Origin: an uncultured Prevotellaceae bacterium
GTDB lineage: Bacteria; Bacteroidota; Bacteroidia; Bacteroidales; Muribaculaceae
Length of the DNA: 64,000 bases
Direction: 5' to 3'
Assembly: GCA_900318865.1 (NCBI GenBank)
Contig: ONMF01000012.1
Span: 1 to 64,000 of the forward strand
The notes below the pieces were generated by a model. It worked only from the letters and a program-made list of their open reading frames with translations, had not been told where the DNA came from and searched no databases. The position numbers and the translations under genes were made by a program. The first letter of the stretch is position 1, and the number at the start of each line of letters is the position of its first letter. This document shows positions 34,325 to 41,869 of the stretch, in pieces.

Positions 34325-34969
34325 TTAGTTTGCTAAGGGTTTATTAATCATGCCAATCACTCGCTTGATGGCCTGCAGATAGTTGATGTTTTCAACTCCC
34401 TCGAGGCCCACGTCGGCGATGGTCTTCTTGATATCCTCAATTTCGGTGCTCTCGGAATTGATGGTTTTGACCATGGCTCCGTTGATATAGACCTCGCCCG
34501 TTTCGCAGATGGTGTCGTTCACCATGTAGCCGTAGCGGGCCTTTTCCACTTTCACGGCCTGCAGGTCGGGGTGCGCGTCAATCATGGCGAGGAATTCCTC
34601 AAGTGTGTACTCGTCTTTGTCGAGCTCAGGCATTCCATCGACCTTGAAAGCAGGAAACACCTGCTCACGCAGCACTTGGGCCGAGATGGGGAATTCACCC
34701 TTCATCAGCGGGTTCCACTGCTCCAGGCCGTCAACGGCCTGCACGAAGGTCTTGATGTCCATTTTGCCGTCGCGGATTTTTGTGTTGTTCACATCGTTGG
34801 TGCGGCTCACAATGTAGGTCTCGGTGCTGTGGCGCTCCCACACTTTTTCAGGAACCGGCACGCTCAGGCGCGCCATCCTTTTTTCGGCCTGGCAGAAGCA
34901 GCGGCCGAAGCTGCGGAATTCAAAACGCGGTTTGGAAATCTCACCAATTTTTAGTTCTTCTTTTGCCAT
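34325..34969 (-). CDS. Divergent CYTH-like protein
   Basis: A 214-residue protein from MAKEELKIGEISK; the longer frame upstream crosses a terminator. I do not recognise a named family, but the order of strands fits a triphosphate tunnel fold: RFEFRSFG where ExExK would be (only one Glu is kept), SRTNDVNNTKIRDGKMDIK (basic strand pair) and VEKARYGYMVNDTICETGEV with INSESTEIEDI at the end. A helical insert of about 60 residues lies in the middle. Loss of the ExExK motif argues against a normal metal site. It may be a partner or sensor for the catalytic CYTH protein encoded next. Confidence 0.55.
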   Translation of the reverse strand: MAKEELKIGEISKPRFEFRSFGRCFCQAEKRMARLSVPVPEKVWERHSTETYIVSRTNDVNNTKIRDGKMDIKTFVQAVDGLEQWNPLMKGEFPISAQVLREQVFPAFKVDGMPELDKDEYTLEEFLAMIDAHPDLQAVKVEKARYGYMVNDTICETGEVYINGAMVKTINSESTEIEDIKKTIADVGLEGVENINYLQAIKRVIGMINKPLAN

Positions 34970-35008
34970 TTTTTGTTTATCGGTTGGTTTAATGATGGTT
35001 AATTGTTG

Positions 35009-35043
35009 AAAAGGGGTGGGAGAGAGCACTCTGCTCCCACCCC
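35009..35043 (-). terminator. Hairpin with U-run after the LTD lipoprotein gene
   Basis: GGGGTGGGAG (35013-35022) pairs with CTCCCACCCC (35034-35043); on the minus strand four T follow. The short U-run suggests partial read-through into the CYTH genes, which have no clear promoter of their own. Confidence 0.65.
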
Positions 35044-35067
35044 GGTCGAATGAAAAATTTGGGTTAG

Positions 35068-35904
35068 TTATTGAACCACGGTGTCGTCGGCCTCGCCGGT
35101 GTCGGGATTCTTTTGGCCTAAGGTACCGTCGGCTATCATGAACTTGCCGGTGCCGTTGGGACAACGGCTCCAGGTCTTCTTGTTGTTGGTGAGTGACTGG
35201 TTGCCCCAGGCGTCGCCCTTCTCGCCACGCTGGAACTTGTCAATCACGTTGCCATTGGGGTCGATAAGCTCAATGAGCACGCTCTTCTTGGCCGAGAAGC
35301 CGCTGCTGATGCCGCGCGGTGTGCTGTTCTTGGCACCAACGATGCTGAAGTAGCCATGAGCCGGCACCACCTCGCCATCAATACCTGTCCAGGCAAGACC
35401 CTCGTCCTTGTTGATGGTGACACCCTTGAGCTTGATGGGATAGTCGCCTTTGTTGTAGAGCTCGATGTATTTGCCTTCGTCGGTGTCGGCTGCTCCGAAG
35501 AGCTCGTTGAGCACCAGCTTGCTGAAGTCCACAGGAGGATCACCCACGGTGATTTCTTTCTCGTCGCTGACGGTTGTAAAACCGGCTTCGTTGGTGACGC
35601 TCACCGCATAGGTGATCTTTGTGCCGTCGGGCTTAGCGGGGATGGTGGCGGTGTAGGTTTTACCGTTACCTTGCATGTCGATGGTGTTTGCAGCCCCGTT
35701 GATAGTGTATCGCAGCGTAGCACTGCTCACGTTCTGGAGCCCTGAAACGGTGGCTGTGACAACAATCTCATCAATCGATGTGGGCGCTTCGGGCGCGATG
35801 GAAACCTTGTCGATGGTCGAGGGACCCTCGTACACGTTGTCTTTGACACATCCTGTCAACGCGAGGGTCGACACAAGCATGAATGCATATAATATCTTTT
35901 TCAT
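35068..35904 (-). CDS. Lipoprotein with Ig-like and lamin-tail domains
   Basis: A 278-residue lipoprotein (LTGC, Cys19). Residues about 30-120 form an Ig-like or FN3-like domain (TSIDEIVVTATVSGLQNVSS; YAVSVTNEAGFTTVSD), and about 128-245 a lamin-tail domain (KLVLNELFGAADTDEGKYIE, LYNKGDYPIKLKGVTI, WSRCPNGTGKFMIA). Lamin-tail domains in bacteria accompany secreted nucleases, phosphatases and esterases and probably bind substrates or surfaces. Located 50 bases after the OprO/P porin, with which it may form an outer-membrane complex (inference). Confidence 0.8.
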   Translation of the reverse strand: MKKILYAFMLVSTLALTGCVKDNVYEGPSTIDKVSIAPEAPTSIDEIVVTATVSGLQNVSSATLRYTINGAANTIDMQGNGKTYTATIPAKPDGTKITYAVSVTNEAGFTTVSDEKEITVGDPPVDFSKLVLNELFGAADTDEGKYIELYNKGDYPIKLKGVTINKDEGLAWTGIDGEVVPAHGYFSIVGAKNSTPRGISSGFSAKKSVLIELIDPNGNVIDKFQRGEKGDAWGNQSLTNNKKTWSRCPNGTGKFMIADGTLGQKNPDTGEADDTVVQ

Positions 35905-35954
35905 TGTCGTAAAAATCTAATTGTTTGTTTGTGAGTGATAAACGAAGCGGTTGG

Positions 35955-37322
35955 TTAGAAGTTGACCTCTAAACGAAGACCCAGCATGTGATAGCTGATA
36001 CCGCCTTTTCCCTTGGGGTCGACCATTTTCTTGTAGTCGGCGGTGGGTTTGCCGTCGGCATCGTGGCCCACAAGGAGTTTGCCCTTGCCGTTGGCGTAAC
36101 GGTCGTTGTTCGAGTACTGATAGTTCAGCACGATTTTCACGCTGTTGTTGACGTAGTAGTTCAAGCCCAGGGTGAAATTCTCGCCTGAACCACCGTAGAT
36201 GTCCTTGTTGTTCAGGTCAAGATAGTCGTAGCGGGCAGCCAGCTCGATATCGCCCCATTTGCGTCCGCGTGACGGCTGGGTGAACTCGCCCTCGGCGGTG
36301 TTGAAGCGCTGTTTGCCGCCGAAGAGCAAGCATGAAGCATGCACATACCATCCACCGAAGTTGTAGTTGGCTTTTTCGGCGTTTACGGTGGTGCGGATCC
36401 ACTCGCTCTGGATGCGGGCGGGGCCGTAGTAGGCTGCACCCTCAAAGCCGTAGAGCAAGTTGTGGTCGACTTTGGGAATCACATCGGTGTCGAGATATTT
36501 CTTGCGGTTGATGCTGGTGGCATTGCGGGTGCTGAAGCGCATGCCGCCAAAGTCGGCGGGAGCATCCTCGGTCTTGGGAGTGCGATAAGAGCCCTTGGCG
36601 CCGACGTACAGTCCCCAACTGCGATCTTTGGCGTAGGGCATCCAGCCGATTTTTCCGGTGAAGGAGTAGCCCTGGTTACGGCCATAATCTTTGTTGTTGT
36701 CCTGCACGTTAGTCAATTCCTCCTCGCCGGCCACCGTCTGGAAGAATACACCTCCGGTGGCGCGGAAGTGGTTGCGCAGATAAGAAAGCTGCAAACCAAT
36801 GTGGCGCGAAGGCACAAGGGCCTTGCACACCATGGGGCGCTCCATGAAGGTCAGATAGCGCGACGTGGTGGTCTGCTCCATCGAGAAGTCCTCCTTGAAG
36901 TTACCGGCCTTGATTGAGACATTGGGAATACCATCGAACTGGATGATGGCATCTTTGAGCTCAAACTTACCGTCGGCCAGGTCCATATCCACCTCGCCGT
37001 ACCAGTTGTGTGGCAGGCGGGCCTTGATGGCCAGGCGTGCGCGGCGAATCGACGCATTGTTTCCAATCTTGTCATATTCGCTGTGATTCTTGCCGAAGAA
37101 CATGGCTCCGTCAACTTGTACACGGTTGTCCATCCACAAGCGATATTGCTTGTTTTTAGATTCAAACGTGAGGATGTTGTTACGCTGCTCCGAGATGAGT
37201 TCCTCCCGGTCGACTTTTACGCCGTACTGGTTGTAGCTCACACTCTCGCTGTCGGTCTGTGCCCAGACATTACCTGTGAATGCCAAGGCCAACCCGAAGG
37301 TTAAGGTTAATAACTTTTTCAT
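35955..37322 (-). CDS. Phosphate-selective porin O/P family protein
   Basis: A 455-residue outer-membrane protein with a signal peptide (cleavage about VWAQ, residue 21) and the OprO/OprP pattern: RLWMDNRVQVDGAMFF, IRRARLAIKARLPHNWYGEV, DAIIQFDGIPNVSIKAGNFK, EDFSMEQTTTSRYLTFMERP, and a C-terminal Phe (LGLRLEVNF). OprP in Pseudomonas is specific for phosphate, OprO for pyrophosphate/polyphosphate; Bacteroidetes members are often called this without proof of specificity. Its neighbours (DUF47, PiT-like regulator, CYTH) make phosphate species a sensible guess. Confidence 0.9.
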   Translation of the reverse strand: MKKLLTLTFGLALAFTGNVWAQTDSESVSYNQYGVKVDREELISEQRNNILTFESKNKQYRLWMDNRVQVDGAMFFGKNHSEYDKIGNNASIRRARLAIKARLPHNWYGEVDMDLADGKFELKDAIIQFDGIPNVSIKAGNFKEDFSMEQTTTSRYLTFMERPMVCKALVPSRHIGLQLSYLRNHFRATGGVFFQTVAGEEELTNVQDNNKDYGRNQGYSFTGKIGWMPYAKDRSWGLYVGAKGSYRTPKTEDAPADFGGMRFSTRNATSINRKKYLDTDVIPKVDHNLLYGFEGAAYYGPARIQSEWIRTTVNAEKANYNFGGWYVHASCLLFGGKQRFNTAEGEFTQPSRGRKWGDIELAARYDYLDLNNKDIYGGSGENFTLGLNYYVNNSVKIVLNYQYSNNDRYANGKGKLLVGHDADGKPTADYKKMVDPKGKGGISYHMLGLRLEVNF

Positions 37323-37361
37323 GTTACATCTGTTGTTTATTAAGGTTTATAAATAAAGGAA

Positions 37362-38936
37362 TTATATTAGTTGTAAGTATTGTACAATGTTGGTGCCGCG
37401 GTCCAGCTTGAGCTTGCGGCGGAAGCGGTAACGGCTGATTTCGATGGTTTTTGGCTCCACATTCATCAGGCTGGCGATATCTTTGCTTGAGTAGCCCAGC
37501 CGAATGAGGATGGCCAGGCGCTTCTCGCGCTCGGTCAAGGTGGGGCAGCGCATGAGCAGGCGACTCACAAAGTTCTTGTGGTTCTCGTCCACCTGGTTGT
37601 AGAAGTGGTCCATGTCGTCCGAGAGTTTGAGGCTTTCCTTCAATTCGCGCGAAGCGTCGGTCACTTGCGCCCTCAGGGTGTCGACATCGGGCTCTTTCGC
37701 CATTTTTTTCAGCCGCAGGCTCAGTTCCTCCAGATATTGGCGTTGCTGCTTGATGTAGAGCGACAGGTTGATCAATTCCTTGTATTTCAGGTCGATTTCT
37801 TTCGACATCACATTGAACTGCGAGGCGATGGCATCCACGTCTTGGCGATTGCGCTCGTCGCCCACTTCACTCTTGCGGATGAGCTCGTCGGTCAACGCTT
37901 TTTTGGTCACGCGATGTTTCTTGTACTGATTAAAGTAGAGATGGGCCAACATGCAAACCACCACCACAAAGATGCTTGTAACGATAATGAACAGCGGCAT
38001 GTGGTCGAAGGTGAACAGCACAATCCCCACAATGAAGGCCATGAGAGGTGTCACTACCGTAATGCCCAGCAACTTCATGCCATGCTGAAGCAGCCGTTCG
38101 GGTTCTAAAACGAGCTTGTTGCACACTTCCATCTGCTTCACCGAAAGGATGACTGGTGGCAGTGCCGTAAAAGGAAACAAGGGTGCCGCGGCCAGGCTAA
38201 GGCCAGTCACTGCGGTCACCGAGTAAAGGTGTGGCAAGAGATGCCTGCTTTGCTTGGCACGCAACCGACGCGGATTCAGCGCGTAGGCGGTGGCAGCGAT
38301 TACCACTGCAGCCAGCGTGATGCTCACGATGATGTTGGCGGCGCCCAGAGGCAACGTGGCACCCCATTGCACCGATGCCACCAGCGGGGCGATGAGCAGG
38401 GAGTAGTTCCACCACATGGCCACGCTGGAAAGCACAATGCCGATGAATAGCAATCGCTTGAAATATAGGTTCTTGATGAGAAGATGCCCTTCGTTTTGGA
38501 ATATAAACTTGTCGATCAGGCCACGGAAGATGGCAAACAACAAAGCACCTGCCGCCGGCGCAATCAGCAGCGAGGCAACTGCCGACCAGACGGGGAATCC
38601 ATCGGGCATCTCATCATTTGCGGCAATGGCGCCTACAGCGCCCCAAAGCGCCGAAACAGCCGATGTCTTGATACCTGTGGAGGTGCAGATGGCCAGCACG
38701 ATGACAATGGTCGACAGCAAGGTGAGCAACTGGTGTGGGGAGAAGCAAGCCCGGCTCCCCCACATGGTCATGGCGAGATAACTGACGAGCGCGGTCACTA
38801 CAAGCAACCACACCAGAAAAGCCGGGAATGGCATGGAGTCGTGCACATGAATTTCCCGGAAGCAGCTGGAAAACTCCCGTATGCACACCCATGTCACAAT
38901 CATGAGCAGGAATAATATGGTGACACCCAATGTCAT
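37362..38936 (-). CDS. PiT-like membrane domain fused to coiled coil and LuxR-type HTH
   Basis: A 524-residue protein. About ten hydrophobic helices fill residues 1-335; parts recall PiT phosphate permeases (CTSTGIKTSAVSALWGAVGA, like the STTHALVGA motif; PVWSAVASLLIAPAAGALLF, like SWIISPLLGG). Then a long charged coiled coil (about 340-450), ending DMDHFYNQVDENHKNFVSRL, and a LuxR-type helix-turn-helix (LTEREKRLAILIRLGYSSKD, about 467-524), the arrangement used by many Bacteroidetes membrane regulators. The transport residues of true PiT proteins look degenerate, so it is probably a sensor. It follows a DUF47 gene, the usual partner of PiT, by eleven bases, and precedes a phosphate-porin gene. 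The HTH and coiled coil are sure; the PiT relation is inferred from motif and context. Confidence 0.7.
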   Translation of the reverse strand: MTLGVTILFLLMIVTWVCIREFSSCFREIHVHDSMPFPAFLVWLLVVTALVSYLAMTMWGSRACFSPHQLLTLLSTIVIVLAICTSTGIKTSAVSALWGAVGAIAANDEMPDGFPVWSAVASLLIAPAAGALLFAIFRGLIDKFIFQNEGHLLIKNLYFKRLLFIGIVLSSVAMWWNYSLLIAPLVASVQWGATLPLGAANIIVSITLAAVVIAATAYALNPRRLRAKQSRHLLPHLYSVTAVTGLSLAAAPLFPFTALPPVILSVKQMEVCNKLVLEPERLLQHGMKLLGITVVTPLMAFIVGIVLFTFDHMPLFIIVTSIFVVVVCMLAHLYFNQYKKHRVTKKALTDELIRKSEVGDERNRQDVDAIASQFNVMSKEIDLKYKELINLSLYIKQQRQYLEELSLRLKKMAKEPDVDTLRAQVTDASRELKESLKLSDDMDHFYNQVDENHKNFVSRLLMRCPTLTEREKRLAILIRLGYSSKDIASLMNVEPKTIEISRYRFRRKLKLDRGTNIVQYLQLI

Positions 38937-38947
38937 GGCTTTTCCGA

Positions 38948-39595
38948 TTATCTGTTTTGCTTGATGACCATGATGGCCAGGTGGTCGGCCACTTTCACCG
39001 CTTCTTCGGCAAGTTCCTCCACATGCAGGGTGAAATAGCGCAGGTGGAATTTTTGACTCAGTTTGAAGTTTTCCATGTCGTGAAACACATGGCGCTTCAT
39101 GGCTTGAGCCAGTTTACTCACCTCTTTTTCAAAGAAATAAATGCGATGGATGCGCTCCGACACAAACCGTGGGCTCTTGAAATAGTCGCGCGTGGCTTGG
39201 ATAATTCCTTCGAGCGACAAACCGGCTATTTCCACCAGTTTAAGGAAATCAACATTCATCTCGGCCGGGAAGAACGGAATCTCGATCTCATACTGGCACA
39301 AGTTCTTGTAGAGCATATTGTTTATTTTATCCATTCTCTCAAGCAGTTGCATGATTTCTACACGTTGGTCGGCAATGAGGGCGTGGGTCACCAGGTCGTT
39401 CTCTATGGTGCGACGCATCTCAATGGCGTTGTCACGAAGGCTTGTGATGGACTTCAGGTTGTCGGTAAACTCGGCAGAGTTCCCCTCAAGGTAGTTCTTG
39501 ATACCATCCTTATAAACGAGGATGCACTCATCAAGGCTGTCGAGGTAACTGTCCAAATCGCTGATGGTCTTATTTATTTTTTTTGAGCCAAACAT
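38948..39595 (-). CDS. DUF47 / PhoU-like protein
   Basis: A 215-residue all-helical protein of the DUF47 family (MFGSKKINKTISDLDSYLDS; NAIEMRRTIENDLVTHALIA; FFEKEVSKLAQAMKRHVFHD; EELAEEAVKVADHLAIMVIK). DUF47 proteins are PhoU-like, bind metal through E/DxxxD patterns and are nearly always encoded beside a low-affinity phosphate transporter of the PiT family, whose activity they adjust. Here the neighbour is the PiT-like/LuxR fusion. Start chosen at MFGSKK, since the longer frame covers the promoter. First gene of the locus. Confidence 0.85.
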   Translation of the reverse strand: MFGSKKINKTISDLDSYLDSLDECILVYKDGIKNYLEGNSAEFTDNLKSITSLRDNAIEMRRTIENDLVTHALIADQRVEIMQLLERMDKINNMLYKNLCQYEIEIPFFPAEMNVDFLKLVEIAGLSLEGIIQATRDYFKSPRFVSERIHRIYFFEKEVSKLAQAMKRHVFHDMENFKLSQKFHLRYFTLHVEELAEEAVKVADHLAIMVIKQNR

Positions 39596-39636
39596 TCTTT
39601 GAGGTTTTTTGGTCGTTATTTTAAGGTTCGTTTTTG

Positions 39637-39669
39637 CAAATGTAGTATATTCTACATTCAAAAACAAAT
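39637..39669 (-). promoter_or_regulatory. Promoter of the DUF47-regulator operon
   Basis: On the minus strand TTTG (39669-39666), a 21-base spacer and TACATTTG (39644-39637), giving a leader of about 40 bases. The -7 box and spacer are covered by an inverted repeat. Confidence 0.7.
39639..39658. promoter_or_regulatory. Perfect inverted repeat, likely operator
   Basis: AATGTAG-TATATT-CTACATT: seven-base arms with a six-base spacer, overlapping the -7 box and the spacer of the DUF47 promoter. The position fits a repressor or autoregulatory site; the LuxR-tailed protein of the same operon is the obvious candidate, but this is inference. Confidence 0.5.
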
Positions 39670-39980
39670 TTTTAGTCATTATAACAAAAGTGTTTCGGTG
39701 GTGATATTGTAGAGTTTGTGAAATTATTATGTGATTGAAAGATAGTTTGTTGTAAAATATGATGTAGTGGAATCAACAAAATGCTTTTCGACTCATGTAG
39801 AGTTTTTATCATGTAAAGTCCACTAAAATGAAGGGGTGTTGTACGGAGCAGGCGATGCTCTTTGCCTCACATGGCCCATGCCCATGTGGTGTGTGGAAAT
39901 ACGAAATGTGGCTCCGATGCCCTCCGGCACCAGGGCCACATTTCGTGGCAAAAATATCGATTCAGTCCAGAGTGGATTAA
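39670..39980. other. AT-rich intergenic stretch with one hairpin
   Basis: No gene seen. A 12-base perfect stem (ACGAAATGTGGC at 39901-39912 with its complement at 39935-39946) lies 35 bases past the end of the C1 peptidase gene and may end that transcript, although no U-run follows. Confidence 0.45.
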
Positions 39981-41183
39981 TCAGTTTTTGAATTTGGATG
40001 CAATGCGGTTGGGGATGGCATCGCGGTGCAGGTAGATATTCATGGTCTTGGCTTTGAAGTAGGCTTCGCTCACATAGAAGTATCCATCATAGAGCTGGTT
40101 GGTGTCCCAGCTGTTCTGCACCTTGAAGTAGCGGTTACCCTTTTGGTCGACGGCTTTGCCCACGATTACCATACCATGGTCGTCGGTGGTTTCCTTGTTG
40201 TCGAACATCAGCTGGCGCGATTCCTGCGTGACCACTTGCTCTTCGACCGGACCTTTAATGTCCCATTTTTCCTCTTCGCGGTCTTTGTCGCTCAGTTTGG
40301 CCCAGCGCTCCATGTCGCTGCCAGAAAGGTCGGGCACATCTTTGTCGACGGGAAGGATGGCATATCCCTTGCGCCACTTGAATCCCGGCTCGCTCACGTC
40401 GGCACCCCAGGCGATGGGATAGCCGTTGTCGATGGCGTTGTTGGCAATCTCAAGCAGCTCGTCGACCGTGACATTCTGCGAGTAACCCCACAGCCAGTTG
40501 TCGGCCACTTCGATGATAAAGGGTTTGTAGAAGGGGTGGTGGTTGAAGGATGTGACGCTGATGTAGTCGTCAAGATTGATGGGCAGCGATGCTGCGTAAG
40601 ATTTGGGAGTGTACTCCACACCGTTGATGGAAAACTTGTCGGGAATCCGGCCCATGTAGGCATCGAGAATGCCCTTGAAACCTTCAATCCATGCGGGTGT
40701 CAGTTTTTTGAGTTTCCGCTGGTTGATGACGTTTGCATATCCCTGGAGGTTAGCGGTGAGTTCGGCGGTATTGAACTTCTTGTCGCCATAGGTCATGCCG
40801 GTGTAGACCTCGTTGGGCATCATGCCGTAGTTTTCCCATACATAAGGCACGTCGAGTGCCGCGCCACCCTCGGCAAAGTTGATTTCGCCGTCCATACGGA
40901 TGTATTTGATAGCCTTGTCGAGATAGCAATGGTAGACGACGAATCCTTCGCTCAGATGCACGGGCTTGCCGCCTTTGCGCAGAATCTCATCCTCAAAGAA
41001 AGTGTTGGTTGAGTAACACCAGCATGTTCCCGACTTGTTTTGGTCTTTGACTGGTGTTGTCTTGACCGTGGCAACGTCGGTAAACTTGAATCCCGTGCTG
41101 TCGGGGTCGATGATTTTCGGATCGGCAGCGGCTGCATTCAAGGCAATGCCCAGCGCCAAAGAAGCTAAAATTACTTTTTTCAT
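39981..41183 (-). CDS. Secreted C1 (papain/bleomycin hydrolase type) peptidase
   Basis: A 400-residue cysteine peptidase with a signal peptide (cleavage about NAAAA). Catalytic residues are visible: Gln48 and Cys54 in DQNKSGTCWCYSTNTFF, His in TTDDHGMVIVG and Asn in KVQNSWDTN. Order and spacing fit the aminopeptidase C/BleH group, which is usually cytoplasmic; the signal peptide moves this one to the periplasm. Last gene of an operon with an AlbA_2 protein and two SGNH esterases. Confidence 0.9.
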   Translation of the reverse strand: MKKVILASLALGIALNAAAADPKIIDPDSTGFKFTDVATVKTTPVKDQNKSGTCWCYSTNTFFEDEILRKGGKPVHLSEGFVVYHCYLDKAIKYIRMDGEINFAEGGAALDVPYVWENYGMMPNEVYTGMTYGDKKFNTAELTANLQGYANVINQRKLKKLTPAWIEGFKGILDAYMGRIPDKFSINGVEYTPKSYAASLPINLDDYISVTSFNHHPFYKPFIIEVADNWLWGYSQNVTVDELLEIANNAIDNGYPIAWGADVSEPGFKWRKGYAILPVDKDVPDLSGSDMERWAKLSDKDREEEKWDIKGPVEEQVVTQESRQLMFDNKETTDDHGMVIVGKAVDQKGNRYFKVQNSWDTNQLYDGYFYVSEAYFKAKTMNIYLHRDAIPNRIASKFKN

Positions 41184-41197
41184 GATGTTTGTGATTA

Positions 41198-41863
41198 TTA
41201 TGGGTTATTGATGTTGTTGTCGGGTGACGGGGTGATGAGGCAGTGGCCATTGTGGTACTGCAGCGTTATCACTCCCATATTGCACAAGTTGACCACCGAA
41301 AGTTCGGCCGCGTTGCGCGAAATGTGAGCCAGTCGCGTGAATCCTGTCAAGGTGATGCCGCCGTGGGTGCGCAGGTAGCCCAGCAGCAACTGCTCACGCT
41401 CGGAGTAATGGATGATGGCGGGTGGCTCGTCCTCGTGCGACTTGTGCTCCAGCACTTTCACGTGGACTGAGCTGGCCAGGATGTTTTCGTCGCCTACGCG
41501 ATAGTAGGCCTGCCAGCGCCCATTGTCATCGGGGGCTTTCACGGGCTTTTCGTCGGCTTCATCCACATCGACCTTCAGTACAGTTTTGCCCTCGATGCGG
41601 TAGAGCCTGAAATGTACCTGCTGCTGCGGCTGGCAATACATGGTGGCAGCCTGCTCAATCATGTAGATTTCCTCGTCGCTGCTCACGCCGGCTATATGGC
41701 CATTGTCCTTGACGCCCACCAGCAAGTGCCCGCCGCTATTGTTGGCAAAGGCTGAAATGGAGCGGGCAATCTTGCGGGCATCAGAGATTTGATATTTGAA
41801 ATCCTGATGCTCGTGTTCGCCTTGCGCGATGAGTGATGTTATGTAGTCCTTACCGCGGGGCAT
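41198..41863 (-). CDS. AlbA_2 (Schlafen-type) domain protein
   Basis: A 221-residue protein with the Schlafen AlbA_2 domain at residues about 1-130 (EHQDFKYQISDARKIARSIS; AFANNSGGHLLVGVKDNGHI; RVGDENILAS) and a C-terminal winged helix (REQLLLGYLRTHGGITLTGF; HISRNAAELSVVNLCNMGVI). Such proteins are called putative ATP-binding or DNA-binding regulators; their function is poorly known. It sits tightly between SGNH and C1 peptidase genes (gaps of 6 and 14 bases). Confidence 0.85.
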   Translation of the reverse strand: MPRGKDYITSLIAQGEHEHQDFKYQISDARKIARSISAFANNSGGHLLVGVKDNGHIAGVSSDEEIYMIEQAATMYCQPQQQVHFRLYRIEGKTVLKVDVDEADEKPVKAPDDNGRWQAYYRVGDENILASSVHVKVLEHKSHEDEPPAIIHYSEREQLLLGYLRTHGGITLTGFTRLAHISRNAAELSVVNLCNMGVITLQYHNGHCLITPSPDNNINNP

Positions 41864-41869
41864 GATGGG

